Assembly: GCA_014338405.1 (NCBI GenBank)
Contig: JTDE01001503.1
Coordinates: forward strand, 1-64,000
Source of the DNA: Paragonimus skrjabini miyazakii
Taxonomy: Eukaryota; Platyhelminthes; Trematoda; Plagiorchiida; Troglotrematidae
Direction: 5' to 3'
Length of the DNA: 64,000 nt
The translations under genes were made by a program, and so were the position numbers. Each line of letters opens with the position of its first letter. The stretch's first letter is position 1. The notes below the pieces were generated by a model. It had not been told where the DNA came from. It saw nothing but the letters and a program-made list of their open reading frames with translations, and did no database searches. Shown here piece by piece: positions 12,460 through 26,223 of the stretch.

Positions 12460-15365
12460 GTAATCATTGGTAACGGAACACTGTGATATATATATAACCA
12501 CTTACATTTATGTATACAATCATAAGCGTTTGGTGGTTAACTGTAGAATACAACTTTAGAAGAGGAGCCTTTCAAATTTGTCTCTAAATGTCGTAACTTA
12601 TGTTAAATGCGATAAAACTGAAATGTGAAACATTAGGTCCTTTTGCTTTATTTGTATCGGATAGCCAAATGAAACAAACGACTGATCGAATTAAGTTAAC
12701 GCATACATGTGTGTAACTATCACGATGTATGAGAAGACAATTGGCATAGTCATTTAGCTCCGTTTTAGTTGAGTTTATGGATAATACTGAACAAATTACT
12801 TCCTCACTTTTTAGTGAATGAAGGCCATATACTCTTGACCAGAAGAAATACTGAGCAAATAGAAAGTGATTCAAACATTCAACTTTGTTTTCCGAGACGC
12901 TTCGAGAGGTTACTTTCCGTTTTCAGGGCCTTCACCGGACGTTGTTTAGACGGAGTCGATGAAGGTTCGGTGTACCATAAGCTAACGCAAACAGGTTAAC
13001 AGGTGACGTTTATGAAGTCCTCCATTGCAGCATATGTAAAGTCACTAGTTGGTCCGTTGATTTACACAGTATCAAGTATATGTTCTGACCACAAGTCATC
13101 AACCAAACAGGCACTGTTACACACACCGTCCCGTCAAACAACTTCCGAAGGTTGTTTGTTCTAAAGTGAAGTAAGTTAATTCCATCGAAACTTCCTACTG
13201 TCGGAACACCCGATGCTTCAAACTGTTTCTTTTGCAGACTAATTTGTTCTGGGAACACTCAGTAAGTGGATTAGCGCCACACAAATAATTGCCAAAATGA
13301 TTTCCTAGCAGAACCGGTACAGCATTTATCACATAGGGACATAAATTTTTTGTGGGTGACAGAAGTCCAACTTAGTTCCAAATCTTTTAAAACTAACTAA
13401 CTTCATAGTTAAAAAATCTGCCCTACTACTTACTAGTAATAAACGAATAATTTACTTTTACCTCCGGATAGAAAGATGAATCATACGTTTTCTACCAATC
13501 ACTGCATCAAGCAGACTTCTGGCAGCTGCAAAAACGTTTATATCGATAGAACGACGAGCGTCGCCAACAGCTGAGTCGAACAACTTGTACCGAACTGGAT
13601 GAGAAAAGTTTCAAGGGATCTGTTTTCGACAGACAAAGCCTGCAAAGCCTGTGCGACCACAGAAAAGAAAGCCGCTGTTGCATAACTCTTCACTTTGCTG
13701 ATGAAAACTTATCTTCCACAACGGCAAAAGTATTAAGAAGACTTATTCATCAGGTATCGGAAGCCGGCTCCAGGTGAACAAAACATTTCATAGTCTTGAT
13801 TTGAAGTAGGCTAAGTTGTAAATATTTTTCACGATCTAAGGCGATTTGTACGTTTCATGTAAGAAGTTCAGTGTTAGTCTTCACGCAAGTCACGTGTACA
13901 AGTGATGAGAGTATGTAAAACAAATTTTGCACTTTGACCTGTGTCTTTTGACTATCCTGTCCAAATCCCGACGGTTTTTAGATCAGTTGCTAAATTAGCC
14001 TCAGTATCAGGAAATTTTGACACCAGGAGACTGCGTACTGCTGAAGACAGGTGAGAAGGATGGTTTCCAGTGCTTAGTCTAAGCTGGTCATACACACACG
14101 CTACACATCCGTGGATAAACCAAATAACCAGAACCAGTTTGCCTCAGTTAGTCAGCTCAGGCATGACGTGAAAAAGAGAAATGCTGTCACCCTTGACCCA
14201 ACCCGTTTTTACAGACGCTTCTGATTATCGTTCGTCTGGATGCCCCCTATTAAACACCAGCCAGTTTTCGATTAACCGACCTACATAAGAACCCGCCGCA
14301 TTTGTCATCACCTTGTCAGATGTGTCACCATATATCTAATAAGAACTTTCCTGAGTGTTATGTTTCGTTGCAAGACGACTTAGGCTACCGTAGAGAGTTG
14401 TGTTGGTCGGTCAGCCCAGCACTATCCGGAAATATCTGGTCATTCTGAACAGACATTATTAATTGAAAATGTTCATGTCATCAGTTCTGGAAGATGAGAT
14501 CACTGATAAGGTGATTCGAAAGAATCAAGTCATCTCTTCCGGTTAAACAGATAGATGTATGAAGCTGTGTACGCCACCGTTTAATCCGTCACCCAGCTAA
14601 CTCTTCTACGTAACTTCTTGTGGGGACTTGTAGTCCATTCGACTTTGTTCCATATTTTCATCGACTGCCAAACTTTGGTATTTGACCGGCAGCATATCGA
14701 ACTGGATACACTTGTGTTGAGCCGGTCAAACTGTCGACTAGATGGCTGAACAATATTCGTCAAAGATCACGCTGCTGTATTCGCTCTGGATGAGCAGATA
14801 TTCATCTGACACATTCTTACAAATGTGACAAGTTGCAAGTAAGTGCTATGTTCTCTTCATGTCGGGTCCAAACTGTTTAACTGATACCATCTGTTCCTGT
14901 CTAGTTCTAGTTCAAGAGTATGCAATAAGCAAAGTCATCTAACAAACTTCACTGCTACGCAGTTACATATTACACTCACAAATGAAAGAATTCCAATGAG
15001 ATAGTTTTTTAAATGATGAGCGTTTCATAAGTTGGAAGCAACAGAACTGTACAGCTAGAAAACACCTGTAGACGATATGTTGTAACATTAAAAGAGTGTT
15101 GTGGCAGAACACTTGAGTAAAACCAATAGTTGCCTCGATGATATTGACTCGCTTAGTAATCTACAGTCTCATCTAGACTACCTTGAAAATTAAAATTTTT
15201 AATAAGACTGAATAGCGACTATCATTTAATCTTGTTTTGCGTTACTTTGTATTTTGTTAACCAGAGAATGTAAGTTTCATTTTAACTGTACCATATTAAT
15301 CACTCATTCTTATCTACTCACAATTTGTACTACAACAGTGTACTATTTGCTTGCTGACGGATGCG
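12460..15365. other. Intronic; one Penelope-like fragment only
   Basis: Apart from the fragment at 13490-13770, no supported feature. The minus-strand frame at 13258-13010 has no known motif. The upstream part of the BEL/Pao element (gag and 5' LTR) may lie in 13.8-15.37 kb but is not recognisable. Confidence 0.45.
13490..13770 (+). mobile_element. Penelope-like GIY-YIG fragment
   Basis: Reading across one stop, the plus strand gives GSCKNVYIDRTTSVANS, a stop, then VEQLVPNWMRKVSRDL. This follows the GIY-YIG layout C-x-x-x-Y-I-G-R-T...R-V-x-E-H-x-P-x-W-x-x-K, with Gly of YIG changed to Asp. An open frame of about 50 codons on the opposite strand (13441-13590) is a shadow. Confidence 0.4.
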
Positions 15366-15369
15366 AATT

Positions 15370-18300
15370 AGACAACACTACTTGATCCTATCCATTACGA
15401 CGACAACGGGACTACAACATCTAAATGCACAAGTGCCCATCTCAATCTGAGGATCCCAGGTGAAGATGAAACAGTTATTGTCGGTAACGCTTACGTCATC
15501 GATGACATCCCCATGAAACCCATCACTTCTGTCAAGAGAGGAGCCAGTAAGTGGACACATCTGCTGGACGTTACGTCCGATGAAATCGAGGATGGTGAGG
15601 TCACTATTCTCCTCGATTGTGACGTGCCCGAGAAGCACTGGATCCTAGATCAAAAACCAAGGGAACGTAGACAAACATATGCAGTGAGGACTCTATTCGG
15701 TTGGATGTTGTGCAGACCTTTGACTAGTGAATGTCACGCGAAGGCGTCCGTCAACTGGCTGTCACCGGACGTTCCTACGTTGGTGGACCACATTCGTGCC
15801 TAATGTGATACTGAGTTCAAGGATATGTGACCGACTGATTCCACGCTCTCCTTAAAGGATTCGGTGATTTTATCACTAGTACAGTCGTCCGCGCTGGACG
15901 CAAACAAGCATTATGAATTGTCCCTTCCTTGGAAGTGTGGACACCTCACGTTTCCTAGCAACTACAAAATGGTCCAGGAACGTTTATCGTACGTGAAGAG
16001 GGGGTTTAACCGTGATGCAGATACGTTCTCAAAGTACGCAAACTTGATACAACACCACGTTGAGCGTGGGTTTGTTGACAGGGTCCCCCAAGCTCATCTT
16101 GATCCAACCTACCTGCACCGATGGTACCATCCGCACCACCCTGTACTAAACTCTAAGAAACCAGGGAACCTCAGAGTAGTCTTTGACTGTGCGTCTAAGT
16201 ACCATGGACTGTCTCTGAATGACAGACTGTATAAGGACCTTGATTTGACTGCAAATCTGGTAGGCGTATTGTTACGATTTCGCATTGTTGTTGTGAGTAG
16301 TATACTCTCACAAGTAGTATATTGCCCACAGGCGAAATTCAGGAACAAAAGGGCAAACTCCGAACGCCAGGAAGACGATGGACAAGAGGAGACTATCGAA
16401 ATAGTATATACGTGCTGTGTGAGAACTCCCAACTAGGCGGATGACAACGTACTTCTACTCAATGTATGTGAATACGTCTGACAAGACCTGTACGAGAATT
16501 CGCGCAATAAGCGAATTCACAGGCCAAGCATCTTTTGCGGCCACAACAGTATGAAGAAAGTACCAGTTTCGGGGGATATCCGGCACAAATGACTTCCCAT
16601 CTCTTCGCCGCTACCTCTACGCTCCTCTGTGCGAGTCATGCATTACGATGTAACTCTGAGGATTGTGGGTCGTTGTATAAGAATCCCACTCGCGGATCAG
16701 TTCGGACAAGTTTTTATGTTGATGACAATCTCGTTTTGGTTTCCGACGCGGAGATAGCAAAGCATTTTGCGAAAGAGGCTTGTGACACTTTGGCAAAAAG
16801 AGACTTCTGGCTGGGAAACTGGGTTTTGAATGACTGTGAGGTCTTAGCATCAGTGCAAGCTTCAGAGATCTCACTGTCCTTGGTAGATATTGCAGCCAGA
16901 TTGCTCGTATCACAACGTGCTTTCAGTATCCAATGAGACGCTATAACGGATCAGTTTCCCTTGAGCCTCCATACGGGGCGGAAACTAGGACACGGATGCT
17001 GTTCTGTATCTCTTCGATATATCATCCTTTTGGCTTTCTCTTGCCCTGGCTACTGCCAGGCAAACGTTTGTTCCAGCAGTTGTATAACAACGGGTTCGGA
17101 TGGGCCGAACCATTTTACCTAGAGAATCAAAGAGTGGTAAACCTGGTTGACAAACTTAACACCTCGTGACGACTTCCGAGTTCCATGTTGTATGCTATTT
17201 TTGCAGGCTAATGTGACAGTGCTATCCGAGCTGCACATTTCTGTGATGCCTCGGAATGGGATTACGGAGCAGTAGCGTATGGATGCTTTACCTTAAATGA
17301 AGGTACCAGGAATAGTGCACTACTGTTTAGCAAGGCTAGAGTTGCACCATCCAAAGAGATGATTATCCCGCGACTCGAATTAGTTGCAGCAGTCTTGACC
17401 GTGGGGTTACATGGAGTCATCGTTGGCAACTTGGATTAGATGTTCTGATATTGTTATTTTTGGACCGATTCCATGTTTTAACTCTACTATATACACAATG
17501 TGTCAACTCGGTCCTGCACATTTCTGGCTAACCGCCTTTCTATGATCCATCAGTCGTTGACGCCCAAACAATGGGGGCATGTGAGATGCAAAGAAAATCA
17601 GGCTGACTTAGCTTCGTGCGGTTTGACAGGCGGCTAAGTAAGAGACAAGTGGTTGAATGATCTGTAATACTCGGAATTAGGGGCTTCGAATAGCTCTAGA
17701 AATCGTGAGCGAGTTGAAAGAAGAAGAAGACCTCATACTGGTGGTGGTAAGCAGTTTTTATTCATGAGACAAGAAGCCGCATTTAAAGATGCACAAGTGT
17801 ATTAAAGAAATCCCAGTCTGTCATTGGCTGATCATACTGGCAGCTACAAAGTCAAGTTGTAAGGTGATTTGTGCAGTACAGAACAAAGAGCTTGACGAAT
17901 AACGGAAGAGGAAACAATGAAACTTTTCATCCAGTCCTGATGTGGTGTCTTAACGTGAAGTATAGATTGGTCCCCCGTTAGATCTTCTGTCATGTCAAGT
18001 TTTGGCTAGGCAACAAATGCAACAGATATTCAACACAAGGTCCTGAGTTCTTAAATCGACATTCAATGCCGTGACTTCCGAAACGTAAGTGTCTATTCGA
18101 ACCCAGCGACAACGACGTAAACAAGATACCAACTCATATGAACTTTATCGCACAATCAAACGATCCGCACAACCTCACTGTTTGTTATTCAAGTTGAACT
18201 CGATTGCTCAAAGCCGTTGTGAGGCTTACCCGGATCAAGTACTACATTACGAAACTTTATGACGGACGCCTGAAACCGAATCTGAGAACCGGACCCTTGA

Positions 18301-19600
18301 ATTTAAGGGGAATCAAAGCAGCCGGAGAAGATATAGTTAGATCAGTGCCGTCTGAGTGTCTCCCCGAGGAATTAGGTTTGATTGTAACAGTCTCCTTGTT
18401 CTTTCTCAAAGGAGCTCAGTGAAAAAATTGTATCCCGTCATTATTGAAAGAGTTATACGGGTGGGCTGCTGATTATCGTTATCGGCTTACAATTTCAAGA
18501 TCATACACCTCACCGTTTTGCTTAAGCGCCATCACAAGGTTAACCCCATTGTAAAACATCATCACGAAGTCGAGGGTCATTCCGGAAAGTTTCACGTGCT
18601 ATATTCGCTGAGGAGGTACTTTTGGATTGTACAGCGTGACGCGGCAGTTAGGCGAGCAATTGAATTGTGCTTAACCGTCGTCGCTGCGCTTTAGTCGATA
18701 AGCAACGAATCACCCCTCTACCCTTTGTCAGAGTAAACCCAATGTGACATCAGTTCATGAACATTGAGTCGGATTATTCTGGACCCCTTTGTGTGAAGAG
18801 GAAGGAAGATACCGATATATATTCGTGCTTAAAATCCCGATCCATGCATATCAAAATAGCCCACTCGCCGAATACCGATTCATTTGTCATGGTTCTGTCA
18901 CGGTTCGTCGAACACAAAGGTAGACCAGGGGTCATTCTTTTTTGACAATGTTACCAATTTTGTAGCCGCTGGCAGAAAGCTTACAAGCTGGTTTCGCGAC
19001 TTAGATACAAAGTTTGTCAATGAAAAGCTCTTAGAAAAAAGACTTCAGTGGAACTTCAACCTGCCGTATGCTAGTCACCGGGATGAAGTAGGGGAGCAAC
19101 TGATTCGATCTGTCAAATGCATTTTGAACGCAGTTTGCAGAAGCGTTACGTACGTTGAACAACCGACCACTACTTTCATTTGTGGCGGACGACCCTGAGT
19201 ACGTTGAACTAACCCCGAATGACCTACTTCTTCTAAATAGCAACATAGGGTTGTCCCCAGAACTAAAACTGGTAGACGGGTACATCAGATGTTGGAGACA
19301 ATCATATGGTAGCAACCTTTTGGAGAAGATGATCCCAAGAGTATATGTCATCATTGCAATTTTGTCAAAGATAGTTGACGAACCAACGAAATTTTAAGGT
19401 GAGTGATGTTGTTCTTGTTGTATTTGACGGATTGATTAGAGACCAGTGGCTCTTGGACTTAGTTACGAGCGGTTACGTACGCGCTGGCGAACTTATCTGT
19501 ACTGTTGAGATTTGTACGAAGGCAGGTCTTTTAAGGAAAGATGTGAGACGCAGTTGTTTGTTAGACTGGCGTGATTGTTAGATACTACTGTTCTTGTGGT
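15370..19600 (+). mobile_element. Degenerate BEL/Pao LTR retrotransposon
   Basis: A pol region is read in several frames with stops and shifts. In order: an aspartic-protease-family C-terminal part (15420-15800, with VRTLFGWMLCRPL), the reverse-transcriptase N-terminal part (15864-16270, with NLRVVFDCASKYHG and SLNDRLYKDLDL), an LTR insertion (16290-16555), the RT C-terminal part with the catalytic FYVDDNLVL (16560-16915), the connection (16933-17169, ISSIYHPFGFLLPWLLPGK), an RNase H-like segment (17212-17440, RLELVAAVLTV), the integrase zinc region (about 18550-18670, HHHEVEGHSGKFH), integrase core pieces (18757-19200) and the integrase C-terminal segment (19375-19581). Order and motifs are those of BEL/Pao elements. 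Gag was not recognised and LTRs were not defined; 19600-20000 may hold the 3' LTR. It lies in an intron of the mucin gene, antisense to it, and cannot be active. Confidence 0.75.
16290..16555 (+). mobile_element. Solo LTR inserted in the BEL/Pao reverse transcriptase
   Basis: This segment interrupts the RT between its VVFDCAS part and the part carrying the YVDD box. It is a diverged copy of the arms at 50563-50870 and 51183-51460. Matching blocks include TAGTATACT-CTCACAAG, CGCCAGGAAGACGATGGACA, GACTATCG, GATGACAACGTACT and GCCAAG..TTTTGC.GCCAC. About 45 residues expected of the RT are missing at the junction. No element body lies between, so a solo LTR left by recombination is the simplest reading. 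Confidence 0.55.
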
Positions 19601-22600
19601 CCCCAACGTGTGCAGTATGGATAATGAAGTCAAATGTATGTAGATAGGGTGTCAGGACTGTGTAGCACTACCAACGGTCTATCAGATACAGACGAATTTT
19701 GGCTGGCGTTGTAAATATGTTGGTCCCTGAACTATGAAAATTCGTTTCCCATGTTTGCATTCCATACTTTTTCTCACCAACCTGACATATGACCTCACCC
19801 GATTTCGTTTTATTGAACTGATCTGTTACTAATCATCTGCGGTGCAAGCAGCCATTCTTGACCTGTCCTACTCGCGTGATAGTTCACTTTTTACTTTGCT
19901 GTTCACGTTGGGAAATCATTGATTTTGTTGGACGAGACTTTCGTCACGACTGACTGAGGTTTGTCTAGTGTAATTATTGAAGCATTTTTTAAAATTAGTG
20001 CTGTAGAAATATTTGCGGTTGCCACACGCACGCGCACAGAGTGAGTGATCCTCATACAGGTTAGTCTACAATCATATGGTGCTCAGATGTGCAAATGACT
20101 ACACTTGTAGACATAGCACAATACAGTTTCCAACGCCGTGCCCTTGGAGGCAACCGCTTCAGCAACAGGCCTAGGACAACGGACGCGAAGACGTGGGCTC
20201 CAAAACAATCCCACAGTTCCATGCTGTACCAACGCGGTCCTGCCTCTTCAACGTGCCCGACACTCACCCCGTACATTTCGATATTGTTGTCAGTACAGGC
20301 TGGATATTATTTTATATTCTATATAAGTCCCATCAGTCCTATCTTTTCTACGAGTGTACATCAATTCTCAACCACATATCTTTCTTTGGTTACAAATAGT
20401 AATTGTTGGGCTGTAGTTATTTATACACAATCCACACACGCTTACTTAACAAACTACACCTAATTTATCAGGAGCTGACTTGCATACCTTAACTTGAATA
20501 CTTGTAGAATATCGATTGAGGCCAACAAAACACCGTGTTAGTTGTATCTATCGTTAGATCAACGTAATCCTCGGCGGCAAAAATAAGCCCAGTTTGGATA
20601 TTTCCGGTGGCTGCTTATTCTGATGCCATAGCCTACAAAAGAAAGCAAATTACTACACTTCCTAAAAATACGCTGTTTGAGTAAAATCTTCCTCTGAAAG
20701 AACAGAACAGTTATTGTACTGAATCAACTACAGGCGTCAGCATCCTACATCAACACATAACTAAAGACAATTGTCTATAGTTTTATGTCCGGACACATGA
20801 CGAAAACTGTTCCATCAAAATACAATCCCAATATATCTACCCCCAACTCCCCAGCTAGTGGTATAATATACAACCAGAAAATATTTGGCTCAAGCAGCAC
20901 AAATATTTCATTTGACTTATATAATAAAATTATGGCACCTTGTCAAAAAAACGGTTACCAGAACAGAAGAGATTTTCCTCATGAAAAGGCTGAGAATGGT
21001 ACTATTACAAAAATAATGATGGTGGTGTATACATATTTAGGTTTGATATTACTTAAAAGAGATTTGTTGCACTCCTATAAACAAAACGAATGCATACATT
21101 TCATTAGGCATTCAGGATTTCGACCCAACCCGCTATTTTCAAAAATGACCTTGTAATCATTTGGTATTGCTTTTGTGTGTTATGCTTGTTATCGTTTCAT
21201 TTTTTTTCTCTATAGGAAACTTCGTGTCATGATTTTGCATGTCACTGCAACAACTGAACTTAGTAGGCTAAAACGTGACCATGATAGTTCAAGAAGCATA
21301 TGGTTTAGTAATTATTCTGTAAGCTCCTTCCTGATAAAATATTCATCTTTAAACTTATGTTTCTCCTCCACACGGAATTTTGAAAAGTTATACTCTTAAT
21401 AATGGCGTTCAACAGTTTTGCATACACTAAGTTCATTTAAACTTTACAGGCTAAATGAAGTTTATAGTGTTGGTGTACATCTGATGATATGCTGAATGAC
21501 ACTATAACATCATAAGATAAGGAAAGTGTAAACATGTTTTTAAAAAATAAACAACCAAAAAGTTCTGTTTCATAAATTATACGGATCAGGGGAACAGGAA
21601 TTCAACTCAGCCTAAGTTAATTAAAGAATAGAAAGAACAGTATAACTCGAGACTCACACACAAGTATGAAACAGGCGCATGTCAACTGGTAATTATTTAC
21701 TGACGTTGGTGTTAGAGGTCATACATTGATACAGGTTTGTCCTGATTGAGTTTATTGAGGACATTGACTAGCATTAGGTTCTTGCTTCTAAAACACCTAT
21801 TGATGGCACTGTCACTATAAATTCAGGTAGACTGAACAAACCTCAACTCTAAAAGTAGGTTGTTTGCACTTTCAAGCGATTCATCTTGTGCTGTAACATT
21901 CATGACCTTAAGAAAAGTAAACCGGATTAGACGTAAGAATGTGTCGCAGCTGACACGGCGGCCGTTTAGGTAGTCTGTAGGTCAAAATAGGACCGTTTCT
22001 GATAAAAAATGGAGAAACGACCTTCTGTAGGAAGTCTTTCCGAGTGAAAAAGTTAACGAAACGTGAAAACACGTTTAGTAGTACAGCGGCTCACTCTTTT
22101 GTTCATATGAATATTTATCGTAAGAAGTGGTCGGCCAGAATGACTACGTAACCCAGAGTGAGGGTATATCACTGATGTGAATATCAAGAGGAAGCTATCT
22201 AACTAAAAATTCCCAAACAATTGAGCAGCATCTGTCCAGTCACGTTAGATTTCTCTTCTGTGGAGGCGAAGTTAACAGACAAGTTAATACTTTGTGAAAT
22301 AGTCGTTTCCATGCATCTTGCGTTGATGTTGGTAATTGACTTTTCCGTACTCTGCATGCGACAAGTGACTAAAGTATATCATTTTATATTTGGATAAATT
22401 AGATGAAAGCCAGTGCGTTGCTGTCCAGAAATGTAAGTTGTCAAGATCATATTGAAGCTTTTTCTTTCCGATAATGTTATCCGTTGTCGTTCATGATTTT
22501 ACGTCATCACTAAGTGGAGATACTGAATGTGTGTAACTTTTCCCGGTTATGTTCGGGCACGTACTCCCATTTCTGTAAGTTTAAGGAGTTCATGGGTTTC

Positions 22601-22712
22601 ATTCTGGTTTATTCGAGATCAACCAATTACTTGAAGTAAAACCAGTTATTAACGTTTTCAATAAGAGGCGAAGAAGCGAATCTGTATACACAAACACTTC
22701 AAAAATACTCAC
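19601..22712. other. Intronic; possible BEL/Pao 3' LTR, otherwise nothing seen
   Basis: The first few hundred bases follow the integrase end and may be LTR, but there is no matching copy in the window to prove it. The overlapping frames at 20089-20463 and 20785-21156 show no motif. Confidence 0.4.
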
Positions 22713-22962
22713 CGTCTATCGACATGCCTTCTGGACTCAAACTGAATGTCATGGTTTCATTTGAGGCTGCATCCGTTGAGTTCAAGTAAGATTCGGATCC
22801 ATTCACCAGAAAATCTTTTAAGTCGTTTGTCGTTGTAGTCTCATTCGTTGTGCTTTCCATCTCCAGTACGATATCCGCTAACACCGAACCCTGACGGAAT
22901 CCTTTCACATGACACTTCCATTTGTGTATACGACCATGTGAATGCTCCAAAATCTTCAACAT
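22713..22962 (-). CDS. SEA-mucin gene, exon: second half of SEA domain 2
   Basis: Entry is phase 0 after TTTACCGTTAAAACAG. Exit is phase 1 at GACG then GTGAGT (donor 22712-22707). It encodes 83 residues. The core VKGFRQGSVLADIVLEM is the best domain evidence in the window: it fits the SEA consensus of a hydrophobic strand, F-x-x-Gly-Ser-Val, then an alternating strand. Gly-Ser-Val is the site where self-cleaving SEA domains break between Gly and Ser. A Cys six residues before the Phe matches one in exon 47763-47517. A Thr-rich loop (TTNETTTTND), with N-glycosylation sequons here and in the Asn/Ser-rich stretch beyond, and a last strand follow. Confidence 0.65.
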
Positions 22963-23847
22963 CTGTTTTAACGGTAAAGATCAAACACGATTGTTAATTA
23001 CGTTTAGCACAAGGTGTTTGTATCTTATTCGAGGATTGCCAACTGAGATGGTACTTTATACGTTAGAAAAAAATCTTAAAAATTCGTAATGAGTTCAAAC
23101 TTCATATCATTAACCAGCTCCAAAACCACAATAACAATGGTGTTTGAAGAAATTATTGTTTGCACACTTCTAAACAGTTGCCAACAGAATTTTTTGAACA
23201 ATAAAACTCTAGAAAGGGTTCACAAAGCTTTGGGGTGGTGTGCGTGAACAGAAGCTACTATCCACGAAATATAAAAATCAGAATACTTGATTCTAGGGAG
23301 TTTATACATCAACGTCTGGTTGATAGATGTGTAGAAATTGATAAGTTTGTTTACTTCAGGGTTTTAGCACTGACAATGGTATCCAAGCGCTCAAACTAAT
23401 GTGTTTGCTCATGTTTTACTATGAAAAAACCTGAAGCATAGTACTTAATAGATTTGACAGTTCTATTCATCCTATCATTGAGTACTTTAGTCAGCAGTAT
23501 CAGTGCCGCAAGGTCTTGTAATCAACTTCACCAGCATCTTGGTGTAACTGGTGAACACTTATAATAATGGACAAGTGGGTAGGTGCTCATCTCTCGTTCA
23601 CTAACAATATCGGACGCCTTTCTTGAACAGCACTGAAACTGTGATCTTAACAGACATAGAACTAAATGAACACTGCAGGTTTTAGAAACATTCCGTATAT
23701 TTCAAACAATGTTTCAAAATATAACAAATGGTTAGCTTCAGCCTAGCGTAAAACCAATGACAGCAAACACTAGATAGAAGGAAAATACATGAAATTAGCC
23801 CAAGCTCACTTGGGTGACACTCAGAAGAGCGCCAAGCGAAAAACAAG

Positions 23848-24246
23848 TTGAGCAGCACTCATGAAAGTGCGAGCGGAACAATCTTGGGTAATGGAATAAT
23901 GGATTTGCATTTTCAACGTGCAATTAATTGCACAACTGAGGAAATTTGCGTTGAGTTCATAACAGTCCTCTTAATTCAAGGGTACGTAGAAGAATGCATA
24001 CAGAGTAAACAAGTGGAAAGACATGGTTACAAACTGGATCCTGACACAACCCACAGGATTGTTGATCAGTACAGTATCAATCTTACTTTGATGCGATCCT
24101 TACCAGAAAATCAGAAAGTTGAGTTCGGCGTTCAGTGCGCTCGAAAACTATGTAAGCCGGTCAATATTCTCTTTCAGCACAAATGCCGCGTTGTTCACAT
24201 TTTATTTTGCCGTACTGTAAAAGTGTGCACTTCCTATATGTTATAA
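23848..24246 (+). CDS. Unrecognised open reading frame (132 codons)
   Basis: This is the longest plus-strand frame not explained as mobile-element debris or as the antisense shadow of a mucin exon. The middle part (EEICVEFITVLLIQGYVEEC, QSKQVERHGYKLDPDTTHRI) has a protein-like mix of charged and hydrophobic residues, but I know no family for it. It has no clear splice sites, upstream ATG context or partner exons. It could be a decayed transposon segment or chance. Confidence 0.15.
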   Translation: MSSTHESASGTILGNGIMDLHFQRAINCTTEEICVEFITVLLIQGYVEECIQSKQVERHGYKLDPDTTHRIVDQYSINLTLMRSLPENQKVEFGVQCARKLCKPVNILFQHKCRVVHILFCRTVKVCTSYML

Positions 24247-24249
24247 AAA

Positions 24250-25085
24250 TTGGTATTTTTGAGCAAACTATTGCAGCCTGACTTCCATCTGGATAGTTAC
24301 ATCAGGCTTTAAAGCCATTTCTCAGTCAGTGAAATTTCCAAGTAAATATCTTAGATGAAGTCATAATTCAACGGCAGTGGCCTATTGCATATGATATCTG
24401 AAAGATTTTATGCTTCACATCACTGGATATCTTCAGGAATGACTGAACTTGTGAGTTATGGATATTACTGTAACGTGCTGTCGAAACCAGCAAGCGCGCA
24501 CAGGTTGAATTTGAATTGTGTAGCGGAACGTGCTGCTGTGTTGTCGGCACCGTTTTAGTTATTGTTTGTGTAAGTCGTGTGCATGGCTTACTGGGCCTTT
24601 GGCTCATGCTTATTTCTTGTTGTTTCCTTTTACAGGACTGTCGTTGGTACCCCTACTTCGGAAGAACGCTGTCCCACGGTGTCTCCACATTGCCCCACAG
24701 TTGGTCCGCAGGTGTGACGGACAACCCGAGCAGTAAACAACCGGCTTGCATGTTACAATTACTAACAAAACTTTATCATAAAAATGATAAGCGGATGTCA
24801 TTTGGAAGTAAAGATGATACTGATAAATTTTGTTTACTATCTGTTTTATCACTTACGAAAGTGAATACAATAACAGTTCAAATTTTTTTCCATCTACTCA
24901 TTACAACATGTGCGAATGGTACGTGACAGTGTTCAATCAATCCAACAGTATTGTAGGTCCGTTAGTGTCATCAGTTTTTCACTTTTTATGTTTGCTTATA
25001 AACGTGGTGTGGCTAAAACGGTGTTTCTCAGAGCATGACTTATTTCACCCATGATAAGCAGTGGGTGAAATAAAAGATGCTATAA
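24250..25085. other. Intronic, no gene seen
   Basis: Overlapping short frames on both strands (24368-24926) have no recognisable domain. They may be decayed element sequence related to the Penelope-like piece that follows. Confidence 0.4.
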
Positions 25086-25089
25086 AAAA

Positions 25090-25600
25090 CTTTACTAGAA
25101 ACTGGATACGCTGAAACATTCACAGATATTCATAACCTGCTGTACGAATGCGACGAGTCAATTCAAACGGATCGAACGAAGAACATATTCCCGTCTTTGT
25201 CATTGAAACAGTCCATCCAGCAAATGATCTCATGCGTAACTTAAAATCTGCTATCGTTGGATTGCGTACAGCTTCACAGGCGTGCTTACTCAATTGCATT
25301 AAAAGACCGGTTCTTCAAAATCTCAAAAGCAGTCCGTCTACCAATTCTGTATCTCACGTTGTCTATCGGCTCGTTTACAGTTACATGGACGTTTACATGG
25401 GCAAGCAGATCAGAAGCTAGGGTGACGAACAACTGAGTTCGTTCCGAAGTTGTTGAAACAACCGATGATACAACGCATCATGACAATGACCCACCAACTT
25501 GACCCACTTCGTTTATTTAAGCTACAGATGCGCTTTATGAAGCGGGTGTTACCGGCTTCTAGTAAAGCAACCGGTATTCAGCGTTGCAAACATAAAAGTG
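25090..25600 (+). mobile_element. Penelope-like element: linker and start of GIY-YIG domain
   Basis: The frame contains VSHVVYRLVYSYMDVYMGKQ, matching the start of the nuclease (S-N-x-V-Y-x-x-x-C...Y-I-G-K-T) with both Cys and the Gly-Arg-Thr residues changed. Just downstream a second frame gives a decayed continuation (LLKQPMIQ, FMKRVLPASSKATG). Inactive. Confidence 0.4.
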
Positions 25601-26223
25601 GCCTGAGCAACCCATCGATTTGCTGTGATCTTGACTACATAACACTTGATGTAACTGTATGTGTATGTACTCATCGTTTGTTCCTGTTGATCCAGTGCAC
25701 CTGATCTGCATACTTTATACGGACGGCTGATGACAGTACATGAAGCTTTGGTAGACTGCAACATGTGTAGCAAGATGACATTTAGTCGAACTTATTATTG
25801 TGATCATATCTGGTGGAAACCTACTTCATCCATTAAACTTTGCAAGATTTCGGAAAGTTTTCACCCTAGAGTGACGGATTTAGCACTCTGGGACCTGTTT
25901 TCCAACCAGGCTCTTGTATATTATGAATTGTTGTAGACTCAGCTGTTGCAATTAAAACCACAAATTGTATCGTTCATACAAACCTTCGCTTTGATCATTT
26001 TTTGAATCACATTCTCTTGCTTCATTCTACGTGGTACACATTCACTAATCGACTAGTCCGATACATGAAGGCACAGAAACACGGTAACTTATTAGATTAC
26101 CCTTCGATTTTGACGTTTCTATTTAGATCAATGTGGATTTGGGACAGAAGTGATGATCCTATACTTAGTAGTTAACCGATGCTCGACTCCGATGGAAGGC
26201 CGGTTGGTTCCATGTTTCTACTT

